From assembly GCA_020853105.1 (NCBI GenBank), contig JADYZM010000086.1, positions 1 to 61,328 of the forward strand: a stretch of 61,328 bases of DNA, given 5' to 3'. This document shows, piece by piece, positions 53,331 through 61,328 of the stretch. The notes below the pieces were generated by a model. That model did no database searches, had not been told where the DNA came from, and was given only the letters and a program-made list of their open reading frames with translations. The translations under genes and the position numbers were made by a program. Numbering within the stretch: the first letter of the stretch is position 1; each line of letters starts with the position of its first letter. This DNA comes from Flavobacteriales bacterium. Its GTDB lineage: Bacteria > Bacteroidota > Bacteroidia > Flavobacteriales_E > Vicingaceae.

Positions 53331-56312
53331 ATGCAAAACAAAGGCTTATTTACAACATTTACAGTATTATTCGTAATAGCATCTTTATATTCACTTTCGT
53401 TAACATTCGTGGCAAGCAGTGTTGAAGATGATGCAAAAGAATATGCAAAAGGCAATTCAGAATTAGAATATGCATATTTAGATTCAATTGCTTCAGAAGA
53501 GGTTTATCCTGTAATTGGATACACGTATGGTGAACTGAGAACAAAAATGTTAAACTTGGGATTGGACTTGAAAGGTGGTATGAACATTACTTTGGAAGTT
53601 CAAATTGATGAAGTTGTTAGAGCATTAGCTTCTTACAGTAAAGATCAAGCATTTAATCAGGCTATTGCTGATGCAAAAGCTAAGCAATTAATTAATAATG
53701 CTGATTTTGTTACTTTATTTGGCGAGTCATACAAAGAGAAAAATCCAAACGGAAAGCTTGCAACTATCTTTTATACTTTAGATAATAAAGAAAGACTTTC
53801 CCCAAATTCTACAAACGATGAAGTAATTTCATTTATTAAAACAGAGGCCAATGATGCAATTGACCGTTCATTCAATGTATTGAGAACACGTATTGAAATG
53901 TTTGGAGCAGCTCAACCTAACATTCAAAAACTTCCGGGTTCTGATAGAATTTTAGTGGAATTACCCGGTGTAAAAAATAAAGAAAGAGTTAGACAATTAC
54001 TTCAAGGTACAGCTAAATTAGAATTTTGGTTAACTTTTGAAAACCAAGAAATTTATCCTATGTTGGCTAGTGCCGATGAGCTTTTAGGTACTGCAAATAA
54101 AATTGACACAGGTTCTACCGACAGCAGTGCAATTATTTCTACTGATACTATTGCTTCTGCAGATACAATTTCTAATGACACTTCATTATCTTTGTTAGAC
54201 CAACTAGATAGTGCTAAAGGTGAATCAAAAGACACTTCAAAAGTAGCAGCTGAGCAATCCTTTGAAGAATATGCTAAAGAACATCCTCTTTTTGCCGTTT
54301 TAAGACCAGCTATTTATCAAGACGAACAAGGAAAATATTTTCCTGGTCAAGGCCCTGTTATAGGATACGTTGCCATCAAAGATACTGCTAAAGTGAATTC
54401 TTATTTGGAAATGCCAAACGTAAGAGCATTATTTCCTCCAAGAATAAAGTTTATGTGGACTGCAAAACCTTATGATGATGAGAAAAAGTTTTTACAACTT
54501 TTAGCAATTAAAATTGACAACAGAGACGGAAAAGCAATTTTAGAAGGTGATGTTATTGTTGATGCATCACAACAATTTGACCAATTTAGCGGTAGTCCAA
54601 GAATTGACATGACTATGAACGGCGAAGGAGCTAATAAATGGAAAAGAATTACTGCTGATAATATTGGAAAATCAGTAGTTATTGCATTAGATAATTTGGT
54701 ATATTCCTATCCAACCGTTCAAAGTGAAATTGCTGGAGGACAATCAAACATAACCGGAAACTTTGATATTGAAGAAGCCAAAATGATTGCCAACATTTTA
54801 AAGGTTGGAAAACTTCCTGCACCTGCAAAAATCGTTGAAGAAAATGTTGTAGGACCTACACTTGGACAAGAATCGATTGATAAAGGTGTTTTCTCATTTG
54901 TAATCGCTCTTTTAGTAGTATTTGCATTTATGGCATTTTATTACTCTAAAGCAGGTATTGCTTCTGTCGTAGCCTTATTGGTAAATATGTTTTTTATTTT
55001 TGGAATTTTAGCATCAATGCCGCAACTTATTGCGTTAACACTACCCGGTATTGCTGGTATTATCCTGACAATGGGTATGTCAGTTGATGCCAACGTGTTA
55101 ATTTATGAGCGTATTCGTGAAGAAATTACTGCAGGAAAAAGCATGCGATTAGCAGTTGATGATGGTTATAAGTTTGCTTACTCATCAATTATTGACTCAA
55201 ACGTAACAACCTTGCTTACGGGTATCGTTTTATGGGTATTTGGTACAGGCCCAATAGAAGGATTCGCAAAAACATTAGTAATTGGTATTTTAACATCATT
55301 GTTTACTGCAATTTTTATAACTAGAATTATTTTTGAATATCAACTTGCCAAAAACAAACCACTTAGTTTCTCAACGAAGTTTACTGATGGAGCTTTTAAA
55401 AACATCAAATTCGATTTTATTTCCAATAGAAAGAAATTTTATATGCTTTCCGGAATTGTTATTTTAATCGGAATTGGTTCGCTTGCAACAAAAGGATTAC
55501 AATATGGTATAGACTTTAGAGGCGGTCGTTCATTTGTTGTACGTTTTGATGAAAAAGTTTCCACTTTAGATATTTCAAAATCGCTTGAAGGTGTATTCGA
55601 AACAGCTCCTGAAACCAAAACATACGGCGACAACAATCAAGTGAAAATTACAACAACTTACATGATTGAAAGTACCGATAAAAATGCTGATGGAATTGTT
55701 GAAGAAAAATTAAACGAAGGGTTGAAATCATTAGGAACAAAATTTGAAGTAATGAGCTATCAAAAAGTAGGACCAACTATTGCTAATGATATAAAAACCT
55801 CATCGTTGTGGTCAATTATCTTCTCATTGGTTATTATGTTCTTATATATTGTATTCCGATTTAAAAAATGGCAATACGGTATAGGTGCTATGATAGCATT
55901 GATGCACGACGTAATTATCACACTTGCTGTATTCTCTATTTTTGCAGGAATACTACCATTCTCACTCGAAATAGATCAAACATTTATTGCTGCAATTTTA
56001 ACTGTTGTTGGTTACTCAATCAACGATACTGTTGTAGTTTTTGATAGAATTAGAGAATTCTTGGGAGCATTCAAAAAACGTGATAATGACGTATTGATAA
56101 ATGATGCAATTAATAGTACTCTTAGTAGAACCATTAATACATCATTAACAACCATATTTGTATTGGTGATGATATTCTTCTTCGGCGGTGAAGTAATTCG
56201 AGGGTTTGCATTTGCATTATTAGTTGGTATAGTTGTAGGAACCTACTCTTCGATATTTGTAGCTTCATTATTAACCTACGATTTTAACAAACTAACCCAT
56301 AAAGAAGAATAA
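53331..56312 (+). CDS. secDF: Protein translocase SecDF (fused)
   Basis: A 993-residue fusion of SecD and SecF with 12 predicted helices. SecD begins with one helix and a large periplasmic domain (LNLGLDLKGGMNITLEVQIDE is the D1 motif). The first membrane bundle has TLPGIAGIILTMGMSVDANVLIYERIREEI, and the SecF half has YGIDFRGG and AAILTVVGYSINDTVVVFDRIRE, the proton-path motifs with conserved Asp and Arg. The periplasmic part has an insertion rich in Asp, Ser and Thr (about 250-305) seen in this phylum. It uses ion flow to pull exported proteins. Transcribed from its own promoter and followed by a terminator. Confidence 0.96.
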   Translation: MQNKGLFTTFTVLFVIASLYSLSLTFVASSVEDDAKEYAKGNSELEYAYLDSIASEEVYPVIGYTYGELRTKMLNLGLDLKGGMNITLEVQIDEVVRALASYSKDQAFNQAIADAKAKQLINNADFVTLFGESYKEKNPNGKLATIFYTLDNKERLSPNSTNDEVISFIKTEANDAIDRSFNVLRTRIEMFGAAQPNIQKLPGSDRILVELPGVKNKERVRQLLQGTAKLEFWLTFENQEIYPMLASADELLGTANKIDTGSTDSSAIISTDTIASADTISNDTSLSLLDQLDSAKGESKDTSKVAAEQSFEEYAKEHPLFAVLRPAIYQDEQGKYFPGQGPVIGYVAIKDTAKVNSYLEMPNVRALFPPRIKFMWTAKPYDDEKKFLQLLAIKIDNRDGKAILEGDVIVDASQQFDQFSGSPRIDMTMNGEGANKWKRITADNIGKSVVIALDNLVYSYPTVQSEIAGGQSNITGNFDIEEAKMIANILKVGKLPAPAKIVEENVVGPTLGQESIDKGVFSFVIALLVVFAFMAFYYSKAGIASVVALLVNMFFIFGILASMPQLIALTLPGIAGIILTMGMSVDANVLIYERIREEITAGKSMRLAVDDGYKFAYSSIIDSNVTTLLTGIVLWVFGTGPIEGFAKTLVIGILTSLFTAIFITRIIFEYQLAKNKPLSFSTKFTDGAFKNIKFDFISNRKKFYMLSGIVILIGIGSLATKGLQYGIDFRGGRSFVVRFDEKVSTLDISKSLEGVFETAPETKTYGDNNQVKITTTYMIESTDKNADGIVEEKLNEGLKSLGTKFEVMSYQKVGPTIANDIKTSSLWSIIFSLVIMFLYIVFRFKKWQYGIGAMIALMHDVIITLAVFSIFAGILPFSLEIDQTFIAAILTVVGYSINDTVVVFDRIREFLGAFKKRDNDVLINDAINSTLSRTINTSLTTIFVLVMIFFFGGEVIRGFAFALLVGIVVGTYSSIFVASLLTYDFNKLTHKEE

Positions 56313-56318
56313 TTCAAG

Positions 56319-56348
56319 AAAACCCTTACAAATTGTAAGGGTTTTTTG
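56319..56348. terminator. Rho-independent terminator of secDF
   Basis: Stem AAAACCCTTACA/TGTAAGGGTTTT (56319-56330 and 56334-56345) with loop AAT and T-tract, just after the secDF stop. Confidence 0.92.
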
Positions 56349-56387
56349 TTTTAATTGAATTTATTACCTTTATTAAAAAATAATACG

Positions 56388-57323
56388 ATGAAAATTAGCC
56401 CAAAAACCATCGAAGAAATTGCTGGTCTTATCAAATGTGATTTTATTGGATCAAAGTTACATTTGGTTGAAGGTATCAATGAAATTCATTTGGTTGAAAA
56501 AGGTGATTTGGTTTTTGTAGATCATCCCAAATATTACGATAAAGCTTTAAATTCTAATGCAACAACAATTATTATTAACCAAAATGTAGAATGCCCTGAA
56601 GGAAAAGCATTACTAATTTCCAGCGATCCATTTCGAGATTTTAACTTCCTCATCAACTATTTTTCCCCTTTCAGTTTTAACACCAATAAAATTTCAGAAA
56701 AAGTAAAAATTGGTAAAAATTGCCAAATACACTCAACTGTTTCAATTGGGAATAACGTTGTTATCGGCGATAACTGTATCTTGTTTCCTAATGTGGTCAT
56801 CTATGATAATTGCATTATCGGCAATAATGTTATTATTCATGCAAACAGTGTAATCGGTGGACATGCTTTTTATTATAAAAACAGAGTTTCCCATCGAGAA
56901 CGGTTAAATTCTGGAGGAAATGTTGTAGTCTGCGATTTTGTAGAAATAGGTGCTTGCACTACCCTTGATAAGGGAGTTACAGGATCAACAACTATTGGTA
57001 AGCATACAAAAATAGATAACCATGTACAAGTTGGGCACGATACAACGATTGGAGAAATGTGTATTATTGCCTCACAAGTAGGCATTGCTGGTTGTTCATC
57101 AATTGGCAACAATGTAACCCTTTGGGGGCAAGTTGGTATTCCTAGTGATATCCACATTGGAGATAACGTAGTTGTTCAAGCTCAGTCTGGCGTTACAAAA
57201 TCTTTAGAATCAGGAAAATCCTACTTTGGTAGCCCGGCAGAAGAGTCGAGAAAAAAATTGAAAGAACTTGCACTTATTCGTCATTTACCTGAAATTTATG
57301 AAGCTAGCAAGATTAAAAAATGA
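56388..57323 (+). CDS. LpxD-like UDP-3-O-acylglucosamine N-acyltransferase
   Basis: A 311-residue left-handed beta-helix acyltransferase. I start it at ATG 56388, since the 11 codons before it are Leu/Asn-rich leader. The N-terminal non-hexapeptide domain (about 1-100, GDLVFVDHPKYYDKALNSNATTIIIN) is that of LpxD, then hexapeptide repeats (about 105-290, VKIGKNCQIHSTVSIGNNVVIG) with the likely catalytic His in DNHVQVGHDTTIG. It adds a 3-hydroxyacyl chain to the lipid A precursor, or a close variant. Some Bacteroidota carry a second LpxD-like paralogue, so I give no gene symbol. It overlaps the next gene by four bases (ATGA). Confidence 0.87.
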   Translation: MKISPKTIEEIAGLIKCDFIGSKLHLVEGINEIHLVEKGDLVFVDHPKYYDKALNSNATTIIINQNVECPEGKALLISSDPFRDFNFLINYFSPFSFNTNKISEKVKIGKNCQIHSTVSIGNNVVIGDNCILFPNVVIYDNCIIGNNVIIHANSVIGGHAFYYKNRVSHRERLNSGGNVVVCDFVEIGACTTLDKGVTGSTTIGKHTKIDNHVQVGHDTTIGEMCIIASQVGIAGCSSIGNNVTLWGQVGIPSDIHIGDNVVVQAQSGVTKSLESGKSYFGSPAEESRKKLKELALIRHLPEIYEASKIKK

Positions 57324-58540
57324 GTAAATCAAGCAATATAAATAAAAGACTACAGCTCAGCAAATTCAAGCTAGACAAGCTTTTGGAAGTAACAAAAGGC
57401 ATTAATAATAATTTACCCCAAGCTGAACTCTATCAAATTTTCAAAGAAGTTTTAATTGATGAACTTAATATCGGAAAATTAGTTTTGTTCACTTTCGATG
57501 GTAAATCTTGGAATCAAGAATTTAGTTTAGGTATAGATAAAATAAAAATTGATGTTGCGAAAGACTTATCTGATATAAGAGATATAGTAAGTACTCATAC
57601 TATGAGTAACAAAAGCCTTCAAGAATTTGATGTAATTATTCCTGTTTTTCATAAGTCAAATCCATTGGCATATTTGCTAATAGGAGATTTTGCTGACGAA
57701 AAAATTGAAGTAAGTCCAATCATCAAACATTTAACTTTTATTCAAACCTTTACAAATATTATCATTGTTGCAATAGAAAATAAAAGATTATACAAAAACA
57801 GTTTAAAACAGATTGCAATTCAAAAAGAAATTGAACTTGCAGCAGAAATGCAAGCAATGCTTTTTCCAAACCAACTTCCAAACAATAATGAAATAGAGGT
57901 TGATGCCAAGTATCTTCCCCACCATTTGGTAGGTGGAGATTATTATGATTTTGTGCAACTAAATCGTGATGAGTTTGCATTTTGTATTGCTGATGTTTCG
58001 GGTAAAGGGGTACCTGCAGCACTGATAATGTCTAACTTTCAGGCAAGTTTCAGAGCCTTAATTAAAAGAACATCATCTTTGTCTGAAATGGTTTCAGAAT
58101 TGAATGAAAATATTCTTGCTACTGCTAAACGCGAAAAATTTATCACAGCATTTATTGGAAAATACAATTGTGTTACTCGGAATCTTCAGTACATAAACGC
58201 TGGGCATAATTCACCATTATTATTGGTGGGACATAAATTTATCGAATTGGAGGAAGGCTGTACTATAATCGGAATGTTTAACAGATTACCAAGTGTAACT
58301 GAAAAAAACATTTATGTTCCAATAGATTCTATTTTAGTTTGTTACACAGATGGTGTCAACGAACAAATAAATACAAACAATATTGAGTTTGGTACAGAAA
58401 ACTTAAAATTATCTATTCTAAACAACAAAGAAAATCCAATATCAGTACTGGTTCATTCTGTATTTGAAAAGCTAGATGTGTTTAAAGCCAACTCAGAATA
58501 CTTCGATGATATTGCTCTACTTGGTATCCGATTCAAGTAA
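57320..58540 (+). CDS. SpoIIE/PP2C-type serine/threonine phosphatase with GAF-like sensor
   Basis: A 406-residue soluble signalling protein. The N-terminal part (about 20-160) looks like a GAF-type sensor domain. A short helix (KQIAIQKEIELAAEMQAMLFP) links it to the phosphatase, with metal-binding D207 in HLVGGDYYDF, D225 in IADVSGKGVPAALIMSNF and a late YFDDIALLGI. Such proteins dephosphorylate STAS-type anti-sigma antagonists or other partners. No kinase or STAS gene is adjacent. Its start overlaps the LpxD-like gene by four bases, and its end overlaps the convergent O-antigen gene by 24 bases. Confidence 0.9.
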   Translation: MSKSSNINKRLQLSKFKLDKLLEVTKGINNNLPQAELYQIFKEVLIDELNIGKLVLFTFDGKSWNQEFSLGIDKIKIDVAKDLSDIRDIVSTHTMSNKSLQEFDVIIPVFHKSNPLAYLLIGDFADEKIEVSPIIKHLTFIQTFTNIIIVAIENKRLYKNSLKQIAIQKEIELAAEMQAMLFPNQLPNNNEIEVDAKYLPHHLVGGDYYDFVQLNRDEFAFCIADVSGKGVPAALIMSNFQASFRALIKRTSSLSEMVSELNENILATAKREKFITAFIGKYNCVTRNLQYINAGHNSPLLLVGHKFIELEEGCTIIGMFNRLPSVTEKNIYVPIDSILVCYTDGVNEQINTNNIEFGTENLKLSILNNKENPISVLVHSVFEKLDVFKANSEYFDDIALLGIRFK

Positions 58541-59995
58541 AATTCTATCTGAATGGTAAACATCAATTGCTACCAATAAAGCTATACAACCCCAAAAAGG
58601 TACAGAGAGTTTATCTGTATCTAAATAGTTGTTTAAAAACCCATGAATCATATAGGTAAAAATACCAAGCGTAGTGCATAACACCACTGTTTTTACTTTT
58701 CCGACTGGAAGTTTGTGGAATAATTTTGAAGCACAGTACAAAACAGTTCCAAATAAATAGAATACCGAAAGCATACCAAACAACCCAGATTCTGCAAGCG
58801 GTCCAATATACTCACTGTGTGCATTTCCATTATCTCCAATATTTGTACTGATAATTGTTTTGTCTTTTGATGACTGGAATGGAGCGTATTGAAACACATA
58901 GGTTCCTGGACCCCATCCAAAGAATGGCCTCTCTAAAAACATTTTGTAAGCCGAATTCCACCTGTTGATTCTTTCTTTATTTGATGCGTCACTTGAAACA
59001 TTAGAAATTGATTCAACATGCTCGGAGAGATTTTGTGACGAGTCTTGTTTATTTCTTTCTAATTCCATCATGATACTGTTCCAATTTAACAATATCAATA
59101 AGATTATAGAAAGTCCAAAAATTGATAACTGCTTGAAATTAATCCTTAATTTATATACCAACATTAATACAAATGAAGCTATCAAACTAACCCAAGCTGC
59201 TCTAGTATATGAAAATATAATTGCAATACACAACACAATTAAAAATAAAACAGCAGAAATTCTTACAAATTTCTTTTCCGTTTTGCTTATAAAAATAAAA
59301 ATTATTGGAATGAACAAAGCCAATATTGCACCATAAGAAGTATGGTCTTTATAGAATGGTTCCATCACCCAGTGTGCTGCTTTTTCATTGAAATCAAAAT
59401 GAATAAACCGTACTAATGTATAGATTGCTACTCCTACTAAAGGAATAAGATAACACCAAAAAAATATTCGATAATTCTCAACTTTCTTTAACAGTTGTGT
59501 GGCTACAAAATAGAAACAGACAATGAACCAAAGTCTTGACAACATAAATTTTAAGGATATAACAATCATTTCACTTGTCAGAACTGTTATCAGCATCCAT
59601 AGCAAATAAATATAAATTGCTTTAGAAATTGGGTGAAAAACAATTTTGCTATCAAACCCTTTATCATATATCAAGCGAAGAAAAAAAAGTATCATAACAC
59701 CAAACATCAATGGTTCGGTGGGGAGATACATTCCAATACCTCCAAAATCCATTTCCTCTATGTTTAACGATAATGGTGTTGTAAAAACTATAAACCACAT
59801 GAGCTTGTCCAAGTGATAAAAAGCCATGAAAATTAATGCAATTGCAAAGGGTAATAAGGAAATATAGTAGAATTCTTTTACTACAAAATACCCATTTAAT
59901 GCAATAAACAAAAAACTGAAAAAATAAACCCAATATGGCTTTAAAATATTTATCAAACCAATATTATTTGGAAATTTTTCGTTGAACCATAACAA
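58517..59995 (-). CDS. O-antigen ligase/polymerase family membrane protein (Wzy/WaaL)
   Basis: A 492-residue membrane protein with about 12 helices. The large periplasmic loop and flanking motifs (NRWNSAYKMFLERPFFGWGPGTYVFQYAPF then GNAHSEYIGPLAESGLFGMLSVFYLFG) are those of the Wzy_C/O-antigen ligase family; the Arg and His-Ser-Glu segments are functional in relatives. It polymerises or ligates polysaccharide repeats at the periplasmic face. It begins inside the end of a Wzz-like gene (32 bases overlap) and belongs with the chain-length genes to a polysaccharide export locus that continues beyond the window. Confidence 0.9.
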   Translation of the reverse strand: MLWFNEKFPNNIGLINILKPYWVYFFSFLFIALNGYFVVKEFYYISLLPFAIALIFMAFYHLDKLMWFIVFTTPLSLNIEEMDFGGIGMYLPTEPLMFGVMILFFLRLIYDKGFDSKIVFHPISKAIYIYLLWMLITVLTSEMIVISLKFMLSRLWFIVCFYFVATQLLKKVENYRIFFWCYLIPLVGVAIYTLVRFIHFDFNEKAAHWVMEPFYKDHTSYGAILALFIPIIFIFISKTEKKFVRISAVLFLIVLCIAIIFSYTRAAWVSLIASFVLMLVYKLRINFKQLSIFGLSIILLILLNWNSIMMELERNKQDSSQNLSEHVESISNVSSDASNKERINRWNSAYKMFLERPFFGWGPGTYVFQYAPFQSSKDKTIISTNIGDNGNAHSEYIGPLAESGLFGMLSVFYLFGTVLYCASKLFHKLPVGKVKTVVLCTTLGIFTYMIHGFLNNYLDTDKLSVPFWGCIALLVAIDVYHSDRILLESDTK

Positions 59996-60917
59996 AGATT
60001 AAGGCAAAGAAAACTGAACTAAAAGTGGATAAAACAACTATTAACCAACGAACCGGATATACCTTTTTGTATGAAACAGCAGGTGCAGATATCAAATTTG
60101 TATATGTCATTTCTCTATCATACACCTTTAATGCCTCTTTGTAATCGATTTCATTTTCTTTATATTCTTCTAAAATTTGGTACATTCTATTTTCGAGTAC
60201 AATAAAATCTCCACCTTTTTCTTCTAAATTGTTTTTTAATTTTTTAATGTCTTCATCATTAACTGAGGTTTTACTGGCTCCATCAAAAGTTCTTAAAAAT
60301 CCTTTTGTAACCTCTTGAGATTGAGAGCTATAATTTATAATCTCATACTCTTTTCTAATTTTTTTCATCTCTTGGCTAACGGAATCTAAATCGTGTTTGG
60401 TTCTGTTAAATTGTTTTTCCATGGTTAATAAATCTTCAAGAGCTCTTTTTTTATGCTCTTCTCTAACTGTTTCGTTGTAATGTTTAATTATGGAAAGAAC
60501 CATTTCATAAGCTTTTTGAGGATCGGTATCTTGAACTAAAATTTCAGCCGATTCATATTTTGTTTGATTCACCTGCACGTATTTATCATATTCCATTAAT
60601 AAATAGTACATGCCAAGTTTGTCGTTTTCAATGTTAATATTGTAATGTTCTGCTAAATTAAATTCGGCAATCATTTTGTCTTTGATACTTCTAGATTCAA
60701 ACCATTGCATCATTTGCTCAATTGGGCTTTCTTCTGAATATTCACCTAAGTTTGAAGGATAAACAATAGCTTGAGATTGATACCGAGGCTTAATGAATGT
60801 TGACGAAGAAAAAACAACAGATAGTACTGCTGCAGAAAAGCCAACTATAATAAATAGTTTTTTATTTTTTAACAAAACTTCTATCAATGTGCTGTTTGAA
60901 GAATTAAAATCATTCAT
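59964..60917 (-). CDS. Wzz/GumC-like polysaccharide chain-length protein
   Basis: A 317-residue protein, started at the ATG at 60917 because the 30 codons before it would overlap the previous gene and look unstructured. An N-terminal transmembrane helix (about 20-42) is followed by a periplasmic region with a long coiled coil (about 140-265, RALEDLLTMEKQFNRTKHDLDSVSQEMKK). A C-terminal helix preceded by the YPVRWLIVVLS motif ends it. The topology is that of polysaccharide co-polymerases controlling chain length. It overlaps the O-antigen polymerase gene and lies 14 bases after a second, paralogous gene, whose end has the same YPVRW motif. Confidence 0.85.
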   Translation of the reverse strand: MNDFNSSNSTLIEVLLKNKKLFIIVGFSAAVLSVVFSSSTFIKPRYQSQAIVYPSNLGEYSEESPIEQMMQWFESRSIKDKMIAEFNLAEHYNINIENDKLGMYYLLMEYDKYVQVNQTKYESAEILVQDTDPQKAYEMVLSIIKHYNETVREEHKKRALEDLLTMEKQFNRTKHDLDSVSQEMKKIRKEYEIINYSSQSQEVTKGFLRTFDGASKTSVNDEDIKKLKNNLEEKGGDFIVLENRMYQILEEYKENEIDYKEALKVYDREMTYTNLISAPAVSYKKVYPVRWLIVVLSTFSSVFFALIFVMVQRKISK

Positions 60918-60931
60918 GATGAATTTATTTT

Positions 60932-61328
60932 TTATTTTTTTAAAATTAAGAGTAAAATTAGAGTCAGTAGTAATGAACCAGTTGTAGATATGAAAATTAT
61001 CGCCCATCTTACCGGATAATATTCTTTTTCTGAAGGAACTGCATTGTTTACAATAAACTTGTGTTGCAAAATATTTTCTGCATCAACCTTTGCTTCTTCG
61101 TATTTGGAGTGAATTAATGAAAGTTGTTTTTTTTCAAACTCCAGTTGGTCGCGAATAGATACATAAGCCCCACCGTATTTTGACAATGTTTTGATTCGTT
61201 CTTCCAGTTGGCTTGCTACACTGGATTTTCCTTGTACCAAAGCAATTCCAATTTGTTCTGTTAACCGCTCTGCTTGTGATTAATAATCTATAACACCTAG
61301 CTCCCTCAGTTTTGTTAATGAATCTTCC
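60932..61328 (-). pseudogene. Wzz/GumC-like chain-length gene, 3' part, interrupted by an in-frame stop
   Basis: The visible part encodes the coiled-coil and C-terminal helix of a second chain-length protein: YGGAYVSIRDQLEFEKKQL, KYEEAKVDAENILQHKFIV, then YPVRWAIIFIS and a transmembrane helix. Reading upstream in the same frame, codons stay open to the window edge except for a TAA at 61280-61282. The residues on both sides (LTKLRELGVIDY before, SQAERLTEQIGIALVQGK after) form one continuous family-like segment, so a single sense codon (such as CAA or GAA) seems to have become TAA. It may be a nonsense mutation, a sequencing error or a strain variant. The N-terminal half is outside the window. 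Confidence 0.7.

Noticed and set aside
1-61328. CRISPR arrays, transposases, integrases, tRNA or rRNA genes, toxin-antitoxin or restriction systems
   Set aside because: I scanned the window and saw no spaced direct repeats, mobile-element proteins or RNA-gene sequences; the YwqK-like gene has no toxin partner.

Overview
This window is AT-rich DNA that looks like the chromosome of a Bacteroidota bacterium, most likely near Flavobacteriales. The pointers are four proteins with C-terminal type IX secretion (T9SS) sorting domains, a short primary sigma factor of the Bacteroidota kind, a DUF1573-YajC-YbbR-CoaE gene string, DUF5103, a fused SecDF, and AT-rich translation starts without obvious Shine-Dalgarno sequences. 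Promoter-like sites fit the Bacteroidota pattern TTG...TAnnTTTG. It is densely packed: I find no stretch over 300 bases without a gene. I saw no tRNA, rRNA, insertion sequence, CRISPR array or prophage.

Layout. 1-7 kb: the end of an S74-chaperone/T9SS surface protein, a two-gene M16 peptidase pair (one active, one without its zinc motif), a STAS-like protein, a rhomboid protease, a DjlA-like co-chaperone and two small unknowns. 7-12 kb: rpoD, then a tight trio (TPMT-like methyltransferase, NlpC/P60 peptidase, class III CoA-transferase), a membrane unknown and a secreted TPR-like protein. 12-20 kb, minus strand: DUF1573 lipoprotein, yajC, ybbR, coaE; and nhaC, a YwqK-like protein, a long-chain acyl-CoA ligase and a secreted M1 aminopeptidase. 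20-27 kb: recX diverging from an MFS plus ABC exporter pair, then paaZ, a VOC protein and a crotonase-family protein. 27-34 kb: a complete nqrABCDEF operon for the sodium-pumping NADH:quinone reductase, with a promoter candidate ahead of nqrA. 34-43 kb: DUF5103, a SpoIID-like protein, a secreted non-specific nuclease diverging from comEC, a methyltransferase, a PIF1-like helicase and an isoaspartyl peptidase. 43-47 kb: a TrkH/TrkA potassium uptake pair and a T9SS protein. 47-58 kb: icmF (fused isobutyryl-CoA mutase with its G-protein chaperone), an FG-GAP/T9SS protein, secDF, an LpxD-like acyltransferase and a SpoIIE-type phosphatase. 58-61 kb: part of a polysaccharide locus, with an O-antigen ligase/polymerase and two tandem Wzz/GumC-like chain-length proteins; the window-edge copy carries an in-frame stop codon.

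How the genes fit together. Most are core functions: transcription, CoA synthesis, secretion (YajC, SecDF, T9SS cargo), sodium energetics (NQR, NhaC) and potassium uptake. Acyl-CoA chemistry recurs (FadD-like ligase, PaaZ, crotonase, CaiB-like transferase, IcmF), which suggests use of fatty, branched-chain or aromatic acids. I did not find a clear novel multi-gene defence or mobile system. The points most worth a second look are a second, perfect flavinylation-type motif in the C-terminal tail of NqrC, the stop codon in the chain-length gene, the nuclease/comEC divergent pair, the orphan paaZ with an operator-like palindrome, and the methyltransferase-peptidase-CoA transferase trio.
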